Source: UBA12018 sp051656605
Lineage (GTDB): Bacteria; Bacteroidota; Bacteroidia; Bacteroidales; CAMTPD01
Assembly: GCA_051656605.1 (NCBI GenBank)
Contig: JBOGCF010000019.1
Location: 1-64,000, forward strand
Direction of reading: 5' to 3'
Length of the DNA: 64,000 nucleotides
In this document: in pieces, positions 34,443-43,559 of the stretch
Numbering within the stretch: the first letter of the stretch is position 1
How the letters are laid out: each line of letters starts with the position of its first letter
Made by a program: the position numbers and the translations under genes
Notes under the pieces: model-generated
Databases searched by the model: none
Told to the model about the DNA's origin: nothing
Seen by the model: only the letters and a program-made list of their open reading frames with translations

Positions 34443-34837
34443 CAGCTCAACTTGAACTCTATGTGTCATAGGTGGACTATGTACCTGCCGTTGCAGCAAA
34501 ACGCAGTCTCGCGGAGTTGACAAATGCTAGAAGATAGCGTATAAAGCCGAGTGCCGGCAAAATGAAACAATAGAAGAGAAGTCTTTGTAAGAAACATCAG
34601 ATGTGCGTAAGGTAAAGTTTGCTTTCAATGAGCAGTATGCTATATTTGGGGTTGCACACTTTTTGATCAAACCAGAGAAAAAGCGACGAAAAAACGGTTA
34701 GAAGATCTGATTCTTGAGCGGACTAAAAAAGAGGGCTGTTTTCAGATAAAATACAATAAGTGTGCAGCTTTTGTAAATAATATAGAAAATTAATTTGTAA
34801 TCTTTTGTAGGGATTTGCGATAAAAAATGAAACAAGA
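34443..34837. other. Intergenic stretch without a supported gene
   Basis: About 395 bases between the repeats and the his promoter. Short open stretches encode no recognisable protein, and a frame around 34610-34700 is closed by stops on both sides. It could be decayed coding DNA, but I cannot support that. Confidence 0.45.
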
Positions 34838-34868
34838 TTTGGTTGTTATAAATATTATCGTAATTTTG
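34838..34868 (+). promoter_or_regulatory. his operon promoter
   Basis: TTTG (34838-34841), 19-base spacer, TAATTTTG (34861-34868): an exact Bacteroides-type promoter, 19 bases before the leader-peptide ATG. Confidence 0.82.
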
Positions 34869-34887
34869 CCAACGAAGAAAAGAGAAA

Positions 34888-34953
34888 TATGAAACAAGTA
34901 GTTTTAAATATGATTCATCATCATCACCACGGATATCCATTCGGGGGCAGGTG
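34888..34953 (+). CDS. His leader peptide (attenuation)
   Basis: A 21-codon ORF with five consecutive His codons (residues 10-14, 34915-34929: three CAT, two CAC), followed by GYPFGGR and TGA. It lies between the his promoter and a terminator in front of hisG. Ribosome stalling at the His run when charged tRNA-His is scarce would control the downstream RNA fold. The design matches the classical his leader of Enterobacteria, here in a Bacteroidales genome. Confidence 0.92.
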
Positions 34954-35018
34954 AATTATATAGTAAACTCATGTTATTATAAAATATAAAAGGCTTGCCG
35001 TATGGTGAGCCTTTTTTT
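34923..35018 (+). promoter_or_regulatory. his attenuator: mutually exclusive RNA stems
   Basis: Pairing 1:2 is TCACC (34923-34927, inside the His codons) with GGTGA (34949-34953). Pairing 2:3 is GGCAGG (34945-34950) with CTTGCC (34994-34999). Pairing 3:4 is the terminator AAAAGGCT-GCC with GG-AGCCTTTT (34988-35015) followed by T. Segments 1:2 and 2:3 share GG at 34949-34950, so they exclude each other, as in a textbook attenuator. Confidence 0.8.
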
Positions 35019-35052
35019 GTTTCCGATTGTTTAATAAAAAAATAGATAAGAC

Positions 35053-35904
35053 ATGTTACGAATCGCAGTACAGGCCAAAGGCCGTTTATATGAAGAGACA
35101 ATGAAGTTGCTTGAAGAAGCAGGAGTGAAATGGAACAGCTCGAAGAGAACACTATTGCTTTCATCAAGCACATTTCCGGCAGAGATACTATTTCTTCGCG
35201 ACGACGATATACCACAATCTGTAGCGTATGGTGTAGCCGATGTAGGTATTGTGGGAGAAAACGAAGTGGCCGAGAAGGCGCAAAATGTTGAAGTTATCAA
35301 ACGTCTTGGGTTTAGTAAGTGTCGTTTGTCGCTAGCCATCCCTAAAGAAGCCGACTATAAAGGACTCGATTGGTTCCAGAACAAAACGATTGCTACCTCT
35401 TATCCGGGTATTTTGTCTGCGTTTCTTGCAAAGAACAGCATCAAAGCAGAGATGCATGAGATTAGCGGTTCGGTAGAAGTAGCTCCGGGCATTGGCTTGG
35501 CCGATGCAATCTTTGATATCGTAAGTTCGGGCAGTACGCTTGTAAGCAATCACCTGAAAGAAGTAGAGGTGGTAATGAAGTCGGAGGCTTTGATCATTGG
35601 CAACAATAAATTGACCGACGACAAACGTGCCATCTTGAATGAATTGATGTTTAGAATCGACTCGATACAAGCGGCCGAAGGAAAGAAATACATCATGATG
35701 AACGCCCCAACTGCCAAACTAGACGAAATAAGCAGTATCTTGCCGGGTATGAAAAGCCCAACACTTACACACCTTGCTACAGAAGGATGGTGTTCGTTGC
35801 AGGCAGTAATCGAAGAAAAACGTTTTTGGGAAATCATTGGCCAACTTAAAGAATTAGGTGCAGAAGGTATCTTGGTAATGCCGATCGAAAAAATGATTCT
35901 ATAA
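35053..35904 (+). CDS. hisG: ATP phosphoribosyltransferase (long form)
   Basis: First step of histidine synthesis, joining ATP and PRPP. The 283-aa length is the long HisG form with a C-terminal ACT-like regulatory domain (about 210-283), normally inhibited by histidine. Visible features are LRIAVQAKGRL at the N-terminus, VADVGIVGENEV, and the PRPP-binding IFDIVSSGSTLVSNHL. Lies 34 bases downstream of the attenuator terminator and heads the hisGDCB operon. Confidence 0.97.
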   Translation: MLRIAVQAKGRLYEETMKLLEEAGVKWNSSKRTLLLSSSTFPAEILFLRDDDIPQSVAYGVADVGIVGENEVAEKAQNVEVIKRLGFSKCRLSLAIPKEADYKGLDWFQNKTIATSYPGILSAFLAKNSIKAEMHEISGSVEVAPGIGLADAIFDIVSSGSTLVSNHLKEVEVVMKSEALIIGNNKLTDDKRAILNELMFRIDSIQAAEGKKYIMMNAPTAKLDEISSILPGMKSPTLTHLATEGWCSLQAVIEEKRFWEIIGQLKELGAEGILVMPIEKMIL

Positions 35905-35931
35905 TACACAACCCCAGCAATTCAAATTATT

Positions 35932-37206
35932 ATGAAACGATATACAAGTCCGGTTAAGGCAGATTGGAGCGAGATTATAAAACGTCCGCTTCAAGACACA
36001 ACCACACTCTTTGATCTTGTTCAAAACATCTTGATCGATATAAAGCTCAAAGGCGACAGTGCCGTGCAGGAGTACTCGCAAAAGTTTGACGGAGTTGCAC
36101 CGGCGAATGTCTTGGTAACAGACGATGAGATACGCGAAGCAAACCTTTTGGTAACGGATCAATTGAAGGATGCCATTTATGCAGCCAAAGCCAATATTGA
36201 GAAGTTTCACGCGGCACAACGCTTTGAAGAGATCAAAGTGCAAACATCACCGGGCGTAATCTGTTGGCAAAAAGCAGTGGCAATCGAGAAGGTCGGCTTA
36301 TATATTCCGGGAGGATCAGCTCCTTTGTTCTCGACCGTATTGATGCTTGCAGTGCCTGCTATGCTTGCGGGATGTAAAGAGATTGTATTGTGCACTCCGC
36401 CCGATAAGAAAGGAAAGATACATCCAGCCATCTTGTTTGCCGCTACTGTAGCGGGAGTAGATAAGATCTATAAAATCGGAGGGGTACAAGCGATCGGAGC
36501 AATGGCTTATGGTACGGCCACAGTTCCGAAGGTGTATAAAATATTCGGACCGGGCAATCAGTATGTAACAGCGGCCAAGCAATTGGTAAGCTTGCATGGT
36601 ACGGCAATCGATATGCCGGCCGGTCCTTCCGAAGTATTGGTGATTGCAGACGAAACAGCCAATCCGCAGTTTGTAGCGGCCGATTTGTTATCACAAGCCG
36701 AACACGGCGCAGACAGTCAGTCGGTGCTAGTTGCAACTTCTCAGCAGGTACTAGACAATGTGGCAAAAGCAATCGAAGAGCAGCTTGCCGTATTGCCTCG
36801 TATGGAGATTGCAAAGAAGGCTTTGAAAGGAAGCTTTATGATTTCGTTTCCAACGAAAGAGGAGATTGTTGAGTTTACAAACTACTACGCTCCCGAACAC
36901 CTTATTATTCAGACGAAAGATTATTATACCTATGCCGAACATATTGTGAATGCCGGATCTGTATTCCTAGGGGCGTTTACCCCAGAGAGTGCCGGCGATT
37001 ATGCTTCGGGTACGAATCATACATTACCAACCAACGGTACGGCGAGAGCATATAGCGGTGTCAATCTTGATAGTTATGTGAAGAAAATCACATTTCAGGA
37101 AATAACGCAAGAAGGCCTGCAACACATCGGTCCTACCATTGAGTTGATGGCTCAGGAAGAACAACTGGGCGCGCACAAACACGCAGTAACCATAAGATTG
37201 AAATAA
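35932..37206 (+). CDS. hisD: Histidinol dehydrogenase
   Basis: Last two oxidation steps of histidine synthesis, NAD-dependent and Zn-requiring. The 424-aa protein has GLYIPGGSAPLFSTVLM, the FGPGNQYVTAAK segment, DMPAGPSEVLVIAD, and the zinc/catalytic region AEHGADSQSVL and YAPEHLII. Starts 27 bases after hisG and ends 2 bases before hisC. Confidence 0.97.
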   Translation: MKRYTSPVKADWSEIIKRPLQDTTTLFDLVQNILIDIKLKGDSAVQEYSQKFDGVAPANVLVTDDEIREANLLVTDQLKDAIYAAKANIEKFHAAQRFEEIKVQTSPGVICWQKAVAIEKVGLYIPGGSAPLFSTVLMLAVPAMLAGCKEIVLCTPPDKKGKIHPAILFAATVAGVDKIYKIGGVQAIGAMAYGTATVPKVYKIFGPGNQYVTAAKQLVSLHGTAIDMPAGPSEVLVIADETANPQFVAADLLSQAEHGADSQSVLVATSQQVLDNVAKAIEEQLAVLPRMEIAKKALKGSFMISFPTKEEIVEFTNYYAPEHLIIQTKDYYTYAEHIVNAGSVFLGAFTPESAGDYASGTNHTLPTNGTARAYSGVNLDSYVKKITFQEITQEGLQHIGPTIELMAQEEQLGAHKHAVTIRLK

Positions 37207-37208
37207 CT

Positions 37209-38243
37209 ATGAATATTCTACAACTTGTACGAGCAAATATTCTTGCCCTTAAACCTTATTCGTCGGCAAGAAATGAGTATTGTGGCGATGCATCTATCTT
37301 TTTAGATGCGAACGAAAGTCCGAACAATGCACCCTATAACCGATACCCAGATCCTTTGCAGATTGAATTAAAAGAAAAAATTGCTCGCCTGAAAGGTGTA
37401 GATAAGTCAAATATTCTGTTGGGAAATGGCAGCGACGAACCAATCGATTTGTTGATACGTGCTTTTTGTGAGCCGGGAGTTGACAACATCGTGGCCATAG
37501 ATCCGTCGTACGGAATGTATGAGGTTGCGGCAAATATCAATAATGTAATCTATCGAAAGGTTCTTTTAAATGAAGACTTTGATATTGAGTCGGCAAAGAT
37601 TCTAGCGGCAACCGATCGTCATACCAAATTGATCTTCCTTTGTTCGCCTAATAACCCCACCGGTAATAGTTTGAACGAAGAGGAAATCTTCAAAGTGCTC
37701 GATGCATTTGAAGGTATTGTTGTGGTGGATGAAGCTTATATAGATTTTTCTGAAAAGAACGGCTTCTTAAGTCTACTGGCAAACTATGAGAATTTGGTGG
37801 TGTTGCAAACTTTCTCGAAGGCTTGGGCTAGTGCCGGAGTGCGATTGGGTATGGCTTTTGCTTCAGAACAGCTGATTTCGATCTTGAACAAGATTAAATA
37901 TCCTTACAATATCAATGCACTTACGCAGGAGTATGCCATGAAAATAACCGACTTCGAAGGGGTCGTGTTGCAGTGGGTAGATGAGACACGAACTGAGCGT
38001 AAGCGTATTTCGGAAGAGTTAGCAACCATGAAAGGTGTAAAACGCATATATCCTTCAGATGCAAACTTCTTATTGATTCGGGTTGATGATGCCAATGATG
38101 TTTATGAAAAATTGGTAAACGAAGGTGTAATTGTTCGTAACAGAAATAGTGTATCTTTGTGTAGTGGTTGTTTGCGGATCACAATTGGCTCAAAGCCTGA
38201 AAATGACGTGCTTTTAGATACACTTAAAGATATATTGGGATGA
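37209..38243 (+). CDS. hisC: Histidinol-phosphate aminotransferase
   Basis: PLP-dependent transamination of imidazole-acetol phosphate. The 344-aa fold-type I aminotransferase shows LDANESPNNAPYNRYPDP at the N-terminus, LFLCSPNNPTGNS, VVDEAYIDFS, and the PLP lysine in TFSKAWASAGVRLG. The stop overlaps the hisB start by 4 bases. Confidence 0.97.
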   Translation: MNILQLVRANILALKPYSSARNEYCGDASIFLDANESPNNAPYNRYPDPLQIELKEKIARLKGVDKSNILLGNGSDEPIDLLIRAFCEPGVDNIVAIDPSYGMYEVAANINNVIYRKVLLNEDFDIESAKILAATDRHTKLIFLCSPNNPTGNSLNEEEIFKVLDAFEGIVVVDEAYIDFSEKNGFLSLLANYENLVVLQTFSKAWASAGVRLGMAFASEQLISILNKIKYPYNINALTQEYAMKITDFEGVVLQWVDETRTERKRISEELATMKGVKRIYPSDANFLLIRVDDANDVYEKLVNEGVIVRNRNSVSLCSGCLRITIGSKPENDVLLDTLKDILG

Positions 38244-39370
38244 AACAGTTGCTATTTATCGACAGAGACGGTACAATTATAACCGAACCACCAGTCGACT
38301 TTCAGGTTGATAGCCTTGAGAAACTTCAGTTTTATCCTAAAGCAATTCGCAATCTTTATTTTATCGCACAGAAGTTGCCCTACGAATTTGTGATGGTTAC
38401 AAATCAAGACGGACTGGGAACGGCATCGTTTCCGGAAACAGATTTCTGGCCTGCACAAAACAAGATGCTAGAAACGCTGGCGGGAGAAGGGATTCGTTTT
38501 GCCGATGTTCACATCGACAGATCATTCCCGGAGGAGAATTCTCCCAATAGAAAGCCGCGTACAGGTATGTTGACCCAATACTTTTCGGACGAATACGATC
38601 TGGCTCATTCATATGTGATTGGCGATCGATTGACCGATGTCGAGTTGGCTCACAACCTTGGATGCAAAGCAATTTGGCTTACAACGCCCGATTCTGAAAA
38701 ATATAAAATGCTTGAGCAACGCAACCTTTTGTCCTCTTGTGTGCTTATTACAGAAGACTGGGATAAAATAAGCGAATTCCTATTTGCCGGTGAGCGTAAG
38801 GCTTCGGTACGTCGTACTACATCCGAAACAGATATTTATGTAGAGATGGATCTCGACGGTACCGGAAAAAGTAATGTTTCTACGGGAATTGGATTTTTTG
38901 ATCATATGCTTGATCAAATTGCGAAGCATGCCGGAATTAATCTTACGGTAAACGTAAAAGGAGACTTATACGTTGATGAACATCATACGATCGAAGATAC
39001 CGGTATTGCCCTAGGAGAGGTTTTGTATAAGGCGTTGGGTAATAAGCGCGGAATTGAGCGTTATGGATATGTGCTACCAATGGACGAATGTTTGTGTACG
39101 GTAGCGCTAGACTTTGGCGGAAGGGCATGGCTTGTATGGGATGCTTCATTCAAACGAGAAAAGATAGGTGATATGCCTACCGAGATGTTTATGCATTTCT
39201 TTAAATCCTTTAGTGATGCGGCAAGAATGAATCTATTTATTCGTGCCGAAGGAGAGAACGAACATCATAAGATCGAAGGTGTTTTCAAAGCACTGGCCAG
39301 AGCAATTAAATCTGCAATCAAGCGTGATATTTTCAAGTATGAATTACCTAGTACAAAAGGAGTTTTATAA
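38240..39370 (+). CDS. hisB: Bifunctional HisB (phosphatase and dehydratase)
   Basis: Combines histidinol-phosphate phosphatase and imidazoleglycerol-phosphate dehydratase in 376 aa. The N-terminal HAD domain (about 1-165) has FIDRDGTII as motif I and the GDRLTDVELA motif. The C-terminal IGPD domain (about 185-376) has GIGFFDHMLDQIAKHAG, VDEHHTIEDTGIALGE and ENEHHKIEGVFKAL. The remaining his genes are not in this window. Overlaps hisC by 4 bases. Confidence 0.97.
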   Translation: MKQLLFIDRDGTIITEPPVDFQVDSLEKLQFYPKAIRNLYFIAQKLPYEFVMVTNQDGLGTASFPETDFWPAQNKMLETLAGEGIRFADVHIDRSFPEENSPNRKPRTGMLTQYFSDEYDLAHSYVIGDRLTDVELAHNLGCKAIWLTTPDSEKYKMLEQRNLLSSCVLITEDWDKISEFLFAGERKASVRRTTSETDIYVEMDLDGTGKSNVSTGIGFFDHMLDQIAKHAGINLTVNVKGDLYVDEHHTIEDTGIALGEVLYKALGNKRGIERYGYVLPMDECLCTVALDFGGRAWLVWDASFKREKIGDMPTEMFMHFFKSFSDAARMNLFIRAEGENEHHKIEGVFKALARAIKSAIKRDIFKYELPSTKGVL

Positions 39371-39376
39371 AAATCA

Positions 39377-39769
39377 ATGAAAAAAGCAGTCGTTTTATTA
39401 TTATCGATGGTATGCTTGATGAGCTGTAATGCTTTTATGGATACCGACGGAAAGCTGGCCGGGAAATGGCAGTTGAGAAGTGTTGAGTCAGACCTTGTAT
39501 CTACACCTGTAGACACAGTATACTACAACTTCCAAAATGCGTTGTTTATGTATCAGGTACGTTTGCCTAATGGTGAAATGCCTCTGTCGTATGGCTATAA
39601 AACTGTAGTCGGTGATGATGAATTACTGCTCGAATTACTTGATAAAAGCTTCGTTGATACGTATACCAACTGGGGCGATACAGCTAAGGTTTTTACAATT
39701 AAAAAGTTAGACTCGAAGCAGTTGGTGCTTGAGAGTGAGAAAATTATTTATAACTTTCGTAAGTTTTGA
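39377..39769 (+). CDS. Lipocalin-like lipoprotein
   Basis: A 130-aa protein with a lipoprotein signal peptide and lipobox CLMSC (Cys about 16). The mature part resembles Bacteroidota lipocalin-like domains: GKWQLRSVE near the start followed by regular beta strands (VYYNFQNALFMYQVRL, KVFTIKKLDSKQLVLES). It starts 6 bases after hisB, so it probably shares the his transcript although a biosynthetic role is not apparent. The lipocalin reading is by pattern only. Confidence 0.78.
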   Translation: MKKAVVLLLSMVCLMSCNAFMDTDGKLAGKWQLRSVESDLVSTPVDTVYYNFQNALFMYQVRLPNGEMPLSYGYKTVVGDDELLLELLDKSFVDTYTNWGDTAKVFTIKKLDSKQLVLESEKIIYNFRKF

Positions 39770-39779
39770 TAATTAATCA

Positions 39780-39809
39780 TTTGTAGCATTTAATTTATTT
39801 ATATATTTG
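39780..39809 (+). promoter_or_regulatory. Promoter of the SPOR lipoprotein gene
   Basis: TTTG (39780-39783), 18-base spacer, TATATTTG (39802-39809), about 65 bases before the ATG. Confidence 0.65.
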
Positions 39810-39874
39810 CATTCATTAATAAAGGTAGATTCTATAAGGAATCTACAGAAGTCAATACACTAAATAGCATACAA

Positions 39875-40345
39875 ATGAATAAGATTTGGTTATTTGGAGC
39901 AGCAATGTGTTTAGTACTCGGCATGGGCTCATGTAAGCCAAAACAAAGTGCTTACAAAGCGGCTTACGAGAAAGCTAAGGAAAAAGAAGTTGAAGAAATG
40001 ATTGAAGTTGAAGAGGTGGAAGAAGAGCCAGTAGTAGTGGCTAAGCCTAAAACTTCAAATGCAACTGTGCAAAAAGAAAAAGTTACTCCGGTATTCGGAG
40101 AAGAACTAAAACAATTTAGCGTAGTTGTAGGTAGCTTCATGAACAAAACAAATGCGCTGTCGTTGAAACAACGCATGGAAGATGCAGGCTACAACGTAGT
40201 AATCGCACAAAATGAACAAGGTATGTATCGTGTTATTGTTGCTACTTTCGACAATAAGGCCGATGCAGCTGAAGCTCGTGATCAAATCAAGCGTAAATTT
40301 TCTCCTAACTTCCAAGATGCTTGGATTCTTGAGAGACAATACTAA
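39875..40345 (+). CDS. SPOR-domain lipoprotein
   Basis: A 156-aa outer-membrane or periplasmic lipoprotein: signal peptide with lipobox GMGSC (Cys about 20), an acidic low-complexity linker of Glu/Val (about 35-60), and a C-terminal SPOR domain (about 83-155) with FSVVVGSFMNKTNALSLK and YRVIVATFDNKADAAEAR. SPOR domains bind denuded septal peptidoglycan, so a role at the division site is likely. Next to murB, another wall gene. Confidence 0.9.
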   Translation: MNKIWLFGAAMCLVLGMGSCKPKQSAYKAAYEKAKEKEVEEMIEVEEVEEEPVVVAKPKTSNATVQKEKVTPVFGEELKQFSVVVGSFMNKTNALSLKQRMEDAGYNVVIAQNEQGMYRVIVATFDNKADAAEARDQIKRKFSPNFQDAWILERQY

Positions 40346-40372
40346 TTTATTGTAGCGCGAAAGATACTACCG

Positions 40373-40414
40373 GAGGGTATTCTGTGTGAAACGGAATATC
40401 CTCTTTTGTGTTTT
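40373..40414 (+). terminator. Terminator after the SPOR gene
   Basis: GAGGGTATTC (40373-40382) pairs with GAATATCCTC (40394-40403), with one G-U pair, followed by TTTTGTGTTTT. Confidence 0.8.
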
Positions 40415-40434
40415 AAGAAGAAAGATATTTTACA

Positions 40435-41448
40435 ATGAGAATAGAAGAGAACTTTTCACTAATAAATTACAATACTTTCGGGCTTGATGTTTCGGCTGCG
40501 TGGTTTGTAGAGTACACAACCGAAGAGGAGTTGATGAGGATCCTGAATGATGAATTCTTTATTGAGCAAACAAAATTGCACATAGGGAAAGGTAGCAATC
40601 TTCTTTTTCTTGATAATTATGAAGGTATAATCCTTCACTCTGGCATATCCGGAATTGAAGTGAAAGAGGAAACTGACACTGATGTAACGTTGCGTGTTGG
40701 TGCCGGTGTTGATTGGGATGACCTAGTAGCGTATGCAGTAGAACATAATTGGTGGGGAATTGAAAACCTATCTCTTATTCCGGGAGAAACCGGTTCGGCT
40801 GCTTTGCAAAACATTGGTGCATACGGAAGTGAAGTTAAAGATGTAATTGTACAGGTTGAAGCGTTCTCGACCAAAGATAAGCAGAAGCATATCTTTTCGA
40901 ATGAGGCTTGTGATTATGGTTATCGCTCGAGCAAGTTCAAAAAAGAGGAGCAAGGCAAGTACATCATTACGTATGTAACAATCAAACTTAGTAAGATTGC
41001 AAATCCTCAATTGGGATATGGTGCTCTGGAGCGTACAATGCAAACTTACGATGGTATTACGTTGGCAAATATAAGAGATGCTGTGATCTCTATTAGAAAT
41101 AGTAAACTTCCAGATCCGAAGATACAGGGGAATGCCGGTAGCTTTTTTATGAATCCTACTGTTGATAAAGCTAAATTCCTTAAATTACAAGCGCAGTATC
41201 CTGAAATACCTTACTACGAGGTTTCTGACGATTGCTATAAAATTCCTGCAGCATGGCTTATCGATACATCTGAATTAAAGGGAGTGCGTATTGGAAATGC
41301 AGCTGTCCATATTGATCAACCGTTGGTGTTGATTAATCTTGGCGGTGCTACCGGTACAGAAATTGCTTTGCTTGCTGAGGCGGTACGATCTACCGTGAAT
41401 GAAAAGTTTGAGATAATGCTCGAACCGGAAGTGAATTACATAGGATAA
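40435..41448 (+). CDS. murB: UDP-N-acetylenolpyruvoylglucosamine reductase
   Basis: FAD/NADPH enzyme making UDP-MurNAc for peptidoglycan. The 337-aa length fits type I (E. coli-like) MurB. Visible: NYNTFGLDVSAAWF, the FAD loop LHIGKGSNLLFLD, IPGETGSAALQNIGAYG, the catalytic Ser in GNAGSFFMNP, and the C-terminal catalytic Glu in LEPEVNYIG. Confidence 0.97.
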   Translation: MRIEENFSLINYNTFGLDVSAAWFVEYTTEEELMRILNDEFFIEQTKLHIGKGSNLLFLDNYEGIILHSGISGIEVKEETDTDVTLRVGAGVDWDDLVAYAVEHNWWGIENLSLIPGETGSAALQNIGAYGSEVKDVIVQVEAFSTKDKQKHIFSNEACDYGYRSSKFKKEEQGKYIITYVTIKLSKIANPQLGYGALERTMQTYDGITLANIRDAVISIRNSKLPDPKIQGNAGSFFMNPTVDKAKFLKLQAQYPEIPYYEVSDDCYKIPAAWLIDTSELKGVRIGNAAVHIDQPLVLINLGGATGTEIALLAEAVRSTVNEKFEIMLEPEVNYIG

Positions 41449-41518
41449 GAATAGGTTTGATGATGTTTCAAGGTTTGCTGTTGGTTATATACGGTTAATA
41501 AGATGCTAGAATAGAATT

Positions 41519-42277
41519 ATGAAAATAACATTTTTAGGAACAGGTACCTCTACCGGTAATCCTGAGATAGGATGTTGCTGTGAAGTGTGTACTTCGAGCG
41601 ATCGTAAAGATCGTCGTTTGCGTGCTTCAGTACTTCTGGAGACGGCTCAAGGTACACGTATCTTGATTGATTGTGGACCCGACTTTCGTTTTCAGATGTT
41701 GCGTTCGCAAACTTTTGATATCAATGCAGTTCTTCTTACGCATGAGCATTATGATCATGTAGGAGGATTAGATGATTTGAGGCCGTTTTGTAAAGATCGA
41801 GCTATACCGGTGTATGCCGAAAGATATGTGACAGAGGAATTGCATAAACGTATGCCTTATGCTTTTGTAGAACATAAATATCCGGGAATTCCTCGTCTCG
41901 ATTTGTTGCCGCAAGTATTGCAACCTTTTAAAGTCGACGATGTTTGTGTTACACCGATAAGACTAATGCATCATAAATTGCCTATATTCGGATATCGAAT
42001 AGGAAACTTTGCTTATCTGACCGACCTTAAAACGATTCCGGAATCAGAATATGAGAAGCTAGAAGGTCTCGAGGTGTTGGTGATTAATGCACTGCGTATG
42101 CAAGAGCATATCTCTCACCAAACGATTAGCCAGGCTTTATCCCAGATAGAACGTATTGCTCCCAAACGAGCTTTTCTTACGCATATGAGTCATCATTTTG
42201 GTTTGCATGAAGAGATGCAGAAACAAATGCCTTCTAATGTGTATATAGCCTATGATACTTTACAATTAGATATTTAA
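41519..42277 (+). CDS. MBL-fold hydrolase (PhnP-like)
   Basis: A 252-aa metallo-beta-lactamase-fold phosphodiesterase-type protein. It has TFLGTGTSTGNPEIGCCCEVC at the start, with a Cys cluster as in PhnP-like proteins, the metal motif LTHEHYDHVGGLDD, and further metal ligands in LMHHKLPIFGYRI, YLTDLKTIP and LTHMSHHFG. No phn genes are nearby, so the substrate is open; cyclic phosphodiesters are one possibility. Follows murB by 70 bases and is followed by a terminator. Confidence 0.9.
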   Translation: MKITFLGTGTSTGNPEIGCCCEVCTSSDRKDRRLRASVLLETAQGTRILIDCGPDFRFQMLRSQTFDINAVLLTHEHYDHVGGLDDLRPFCKDRAIPVYAERYVTEELHKRMPYAFVEHKYPGIPRLDLLPQVLQPFKVDDVCVTPIRLMHHKLPIFGYRIGNFAYLTDLKTIPESEYEKLEGLEVLVINALRMQEHISHQTISQALSQIERIAPKRAFLTHMSHHFGLHEEMQKQMPSNVYIAYDTLQLDI

Positions 42278-42278
42278 T

Positions 42279-42316
42279 AAAAAAGGGAAGGTTCTCAACG
42301 AATCTTCCCTTTTTTT
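42279..42316 (+). terminator. Terminator between convergent genes
   Basis: Arms AAAAAAGGGAAG (42279-42290) and CTTCCCTTTTTT (42304-42315) end in seven T; the A run on the other side would also allow use by the convergent lipoprotein gene. Confidence 0.85.
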
Positions 42317-42453
42317 GAAACCATTTTAATAAGTAAGATCTAGTCTTGGCGTTGGTTTCTTGAATGTTTCTAAATCCAATAGAATAAAAGCAGTAAGTTT
42401 GATTGTTGACCTGTATCAACAATGATATATATAGAGGTTTTAAGGTGTGTATG

Positions 42454-42981
42454 CTAGGCAGTATAATGCTTAACATCAAAGTTTGTAGTGGCAATTATAT
42501 CTAAATCCGGGGTGTCTTCCGGATGTTGTTCGTTATAATTGATCACTTTCTCAAGAACTCCTTCATCCGTATATACTAAATATAAATAATGTGGATATCC
42601 TTGAATTTCTTTTTCTACTTCAATACAGTATTTTGTATGAAGGTTGTGATATCTGACCATCTCTATATCTTCGATATGCCAGTATTTATATTTGCTATTG
42701 TTCATGTTTTGTATAACGGGTTGAGGTAATGAGTCGGTAGTTATTTCTATTTGAGTCATATACCAATATCCCTTTTTATCGAACCAAGCTTCTGTTTCTT
42801 TGTGATTTATTTTGAAGTTGGCAACAAGATAACTTCCTTCTTGATCCCAATCAACATATTCTACTTCAGGATACATTGCTTTGAATGTATCAAGTACTCT
42901 CTTTCCGGGTTTTGACTCAGAAATACATGATGTAATGAGAAACAAACTAGAGAGTGTAATAAATATGTAAAATACTTTCAT
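42454..42981 (-). CDS. PepSY-like lipoprotein
   Basis: A 175-aa lipoprotein (lipobox LITSC, Cys about 19). It carries two repeats of the PepSY-like/DUF2874 pattern: a KAMYPEVEYVDWDQEGSYLVANF strand-helix unit followed by EAWFDKKGYWYMTQIEI, then a second unit with HKYCIEVEKE-like strands. Such proteins are usually periplasmic and frequently sit next to two-component systems in Bacteroidales. Encoded 50 bases after a second PepSY-like gene, probably on the same transcript. Confidence 0.82.
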   Translation of the reverse strand: MKVFYIFITLSSLFLITSCISESKPGKRVLDTFKAMYPEVEYVDWDQEGSYLVANFKINHKETEAWFDKKGYWYMTQIEITTDSLPQPVIQNMNNSKYKYWHIEDIEMVRYHNLHTKYCIEVEKEIQGYPHYLYLVYTDEGVLEKVINYNEQHPEDTPDLDIIATTNFDVKHYTA

Positions 42982-43031
42982 AGTGGTGGTCTCTTAAACC
43001 AGTGGTTTTGTTTAAAATAAAAGACTTCTTT

Positions 43032-43448
43032 CTATAACTCAACTTCAATAAACCGATATGAAGAATCGAAATCTAGCAGGATTCCGTCGGTAAGTTTTAC
43101 TTCATATCCCCAATTGTATTTACCAATGGATACGATCTGAAGTGAAGGAAAGTTTTTATCAGAATATGTTGCAATAGGTTTTGGAATTACTCGTTTAGGA
43201 AGTGTTTTGGTTCCTCCATCTATTTCGACCATAGTGCCATCTTTGTCAAAGGCTATTGAGAATCCGTTTGTAAGAATGACATCGTAGGTTTTAATTCCCC
43301 AAAATCCGCGCGTTGTGCTTACATGAGCAATATCGGAATGAGGAAAATTCTTTTCAATATAGTTTTGAGCTAATGAAGGAATGGTCACAGCAAAAGTGCT
43401 TTGCATGATCAATGCGCTTCCCATTGTTAGTAATACCTTGCTTTTCAT
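43032..43448 (-). CDS. PepSY-like secreted protein
   Basis: A 138-aa protein with a Sec signal peptide (about 1-20). Two PepSY-like (DUF2874) repeats are clear: IEKNFPHSDIAHVS with YDVILTNGFSIAFDKDG, and SDKNFPSLQIVSI with YEVKLTDGILLDFDSS. It lies directly downstream of a histidine kinase gene and may help sense envelope or membrane stress; that role is inference from position. Confidence 0.85.
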   Translation of the reverse strand: MKSKVLLTMGSALIMQSTFAVTIPSLAQNYIEKNFPHSDIAHVSTTRGFWGIKTYDVILTNGFSIAFDKDGTMVEIDGGTKTLPKRVIPKPIATYSDKNFPSLQIVSIGKYNWGYEVKLTDGILLDFDSSYRFIEVEL

Positions 43449-43524
43449 AACTCTGTTGTTTTAATACATTGCAAAGGTGAGACCACAATTGGGAATAAAA
43501 TGGGAAAAATGAACAGAAATGCTA

Positions 43525-43532
43525 CAAATTTA
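43525..43532 (-). promoter_or_regulatory. Possible -7 element for the PepSY gene pair
   Basis: TAAATTTG on the minus strand just after the kinase stop codon, about 77 bases before the PepSY start. No -33 motif is seen, so confidence is low. Confidence 0.35.
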
Positions 43533-43559
43533 AATATTTAACATTGTTTTGGATTAGTC

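Noticed and set aside
34600..34710. Decayed transposase or other pseudogene remnant
   Set aside because: A short protein-like frame exists but stops close it on both sides, and no terminal repeats or homologous motif could be identified.
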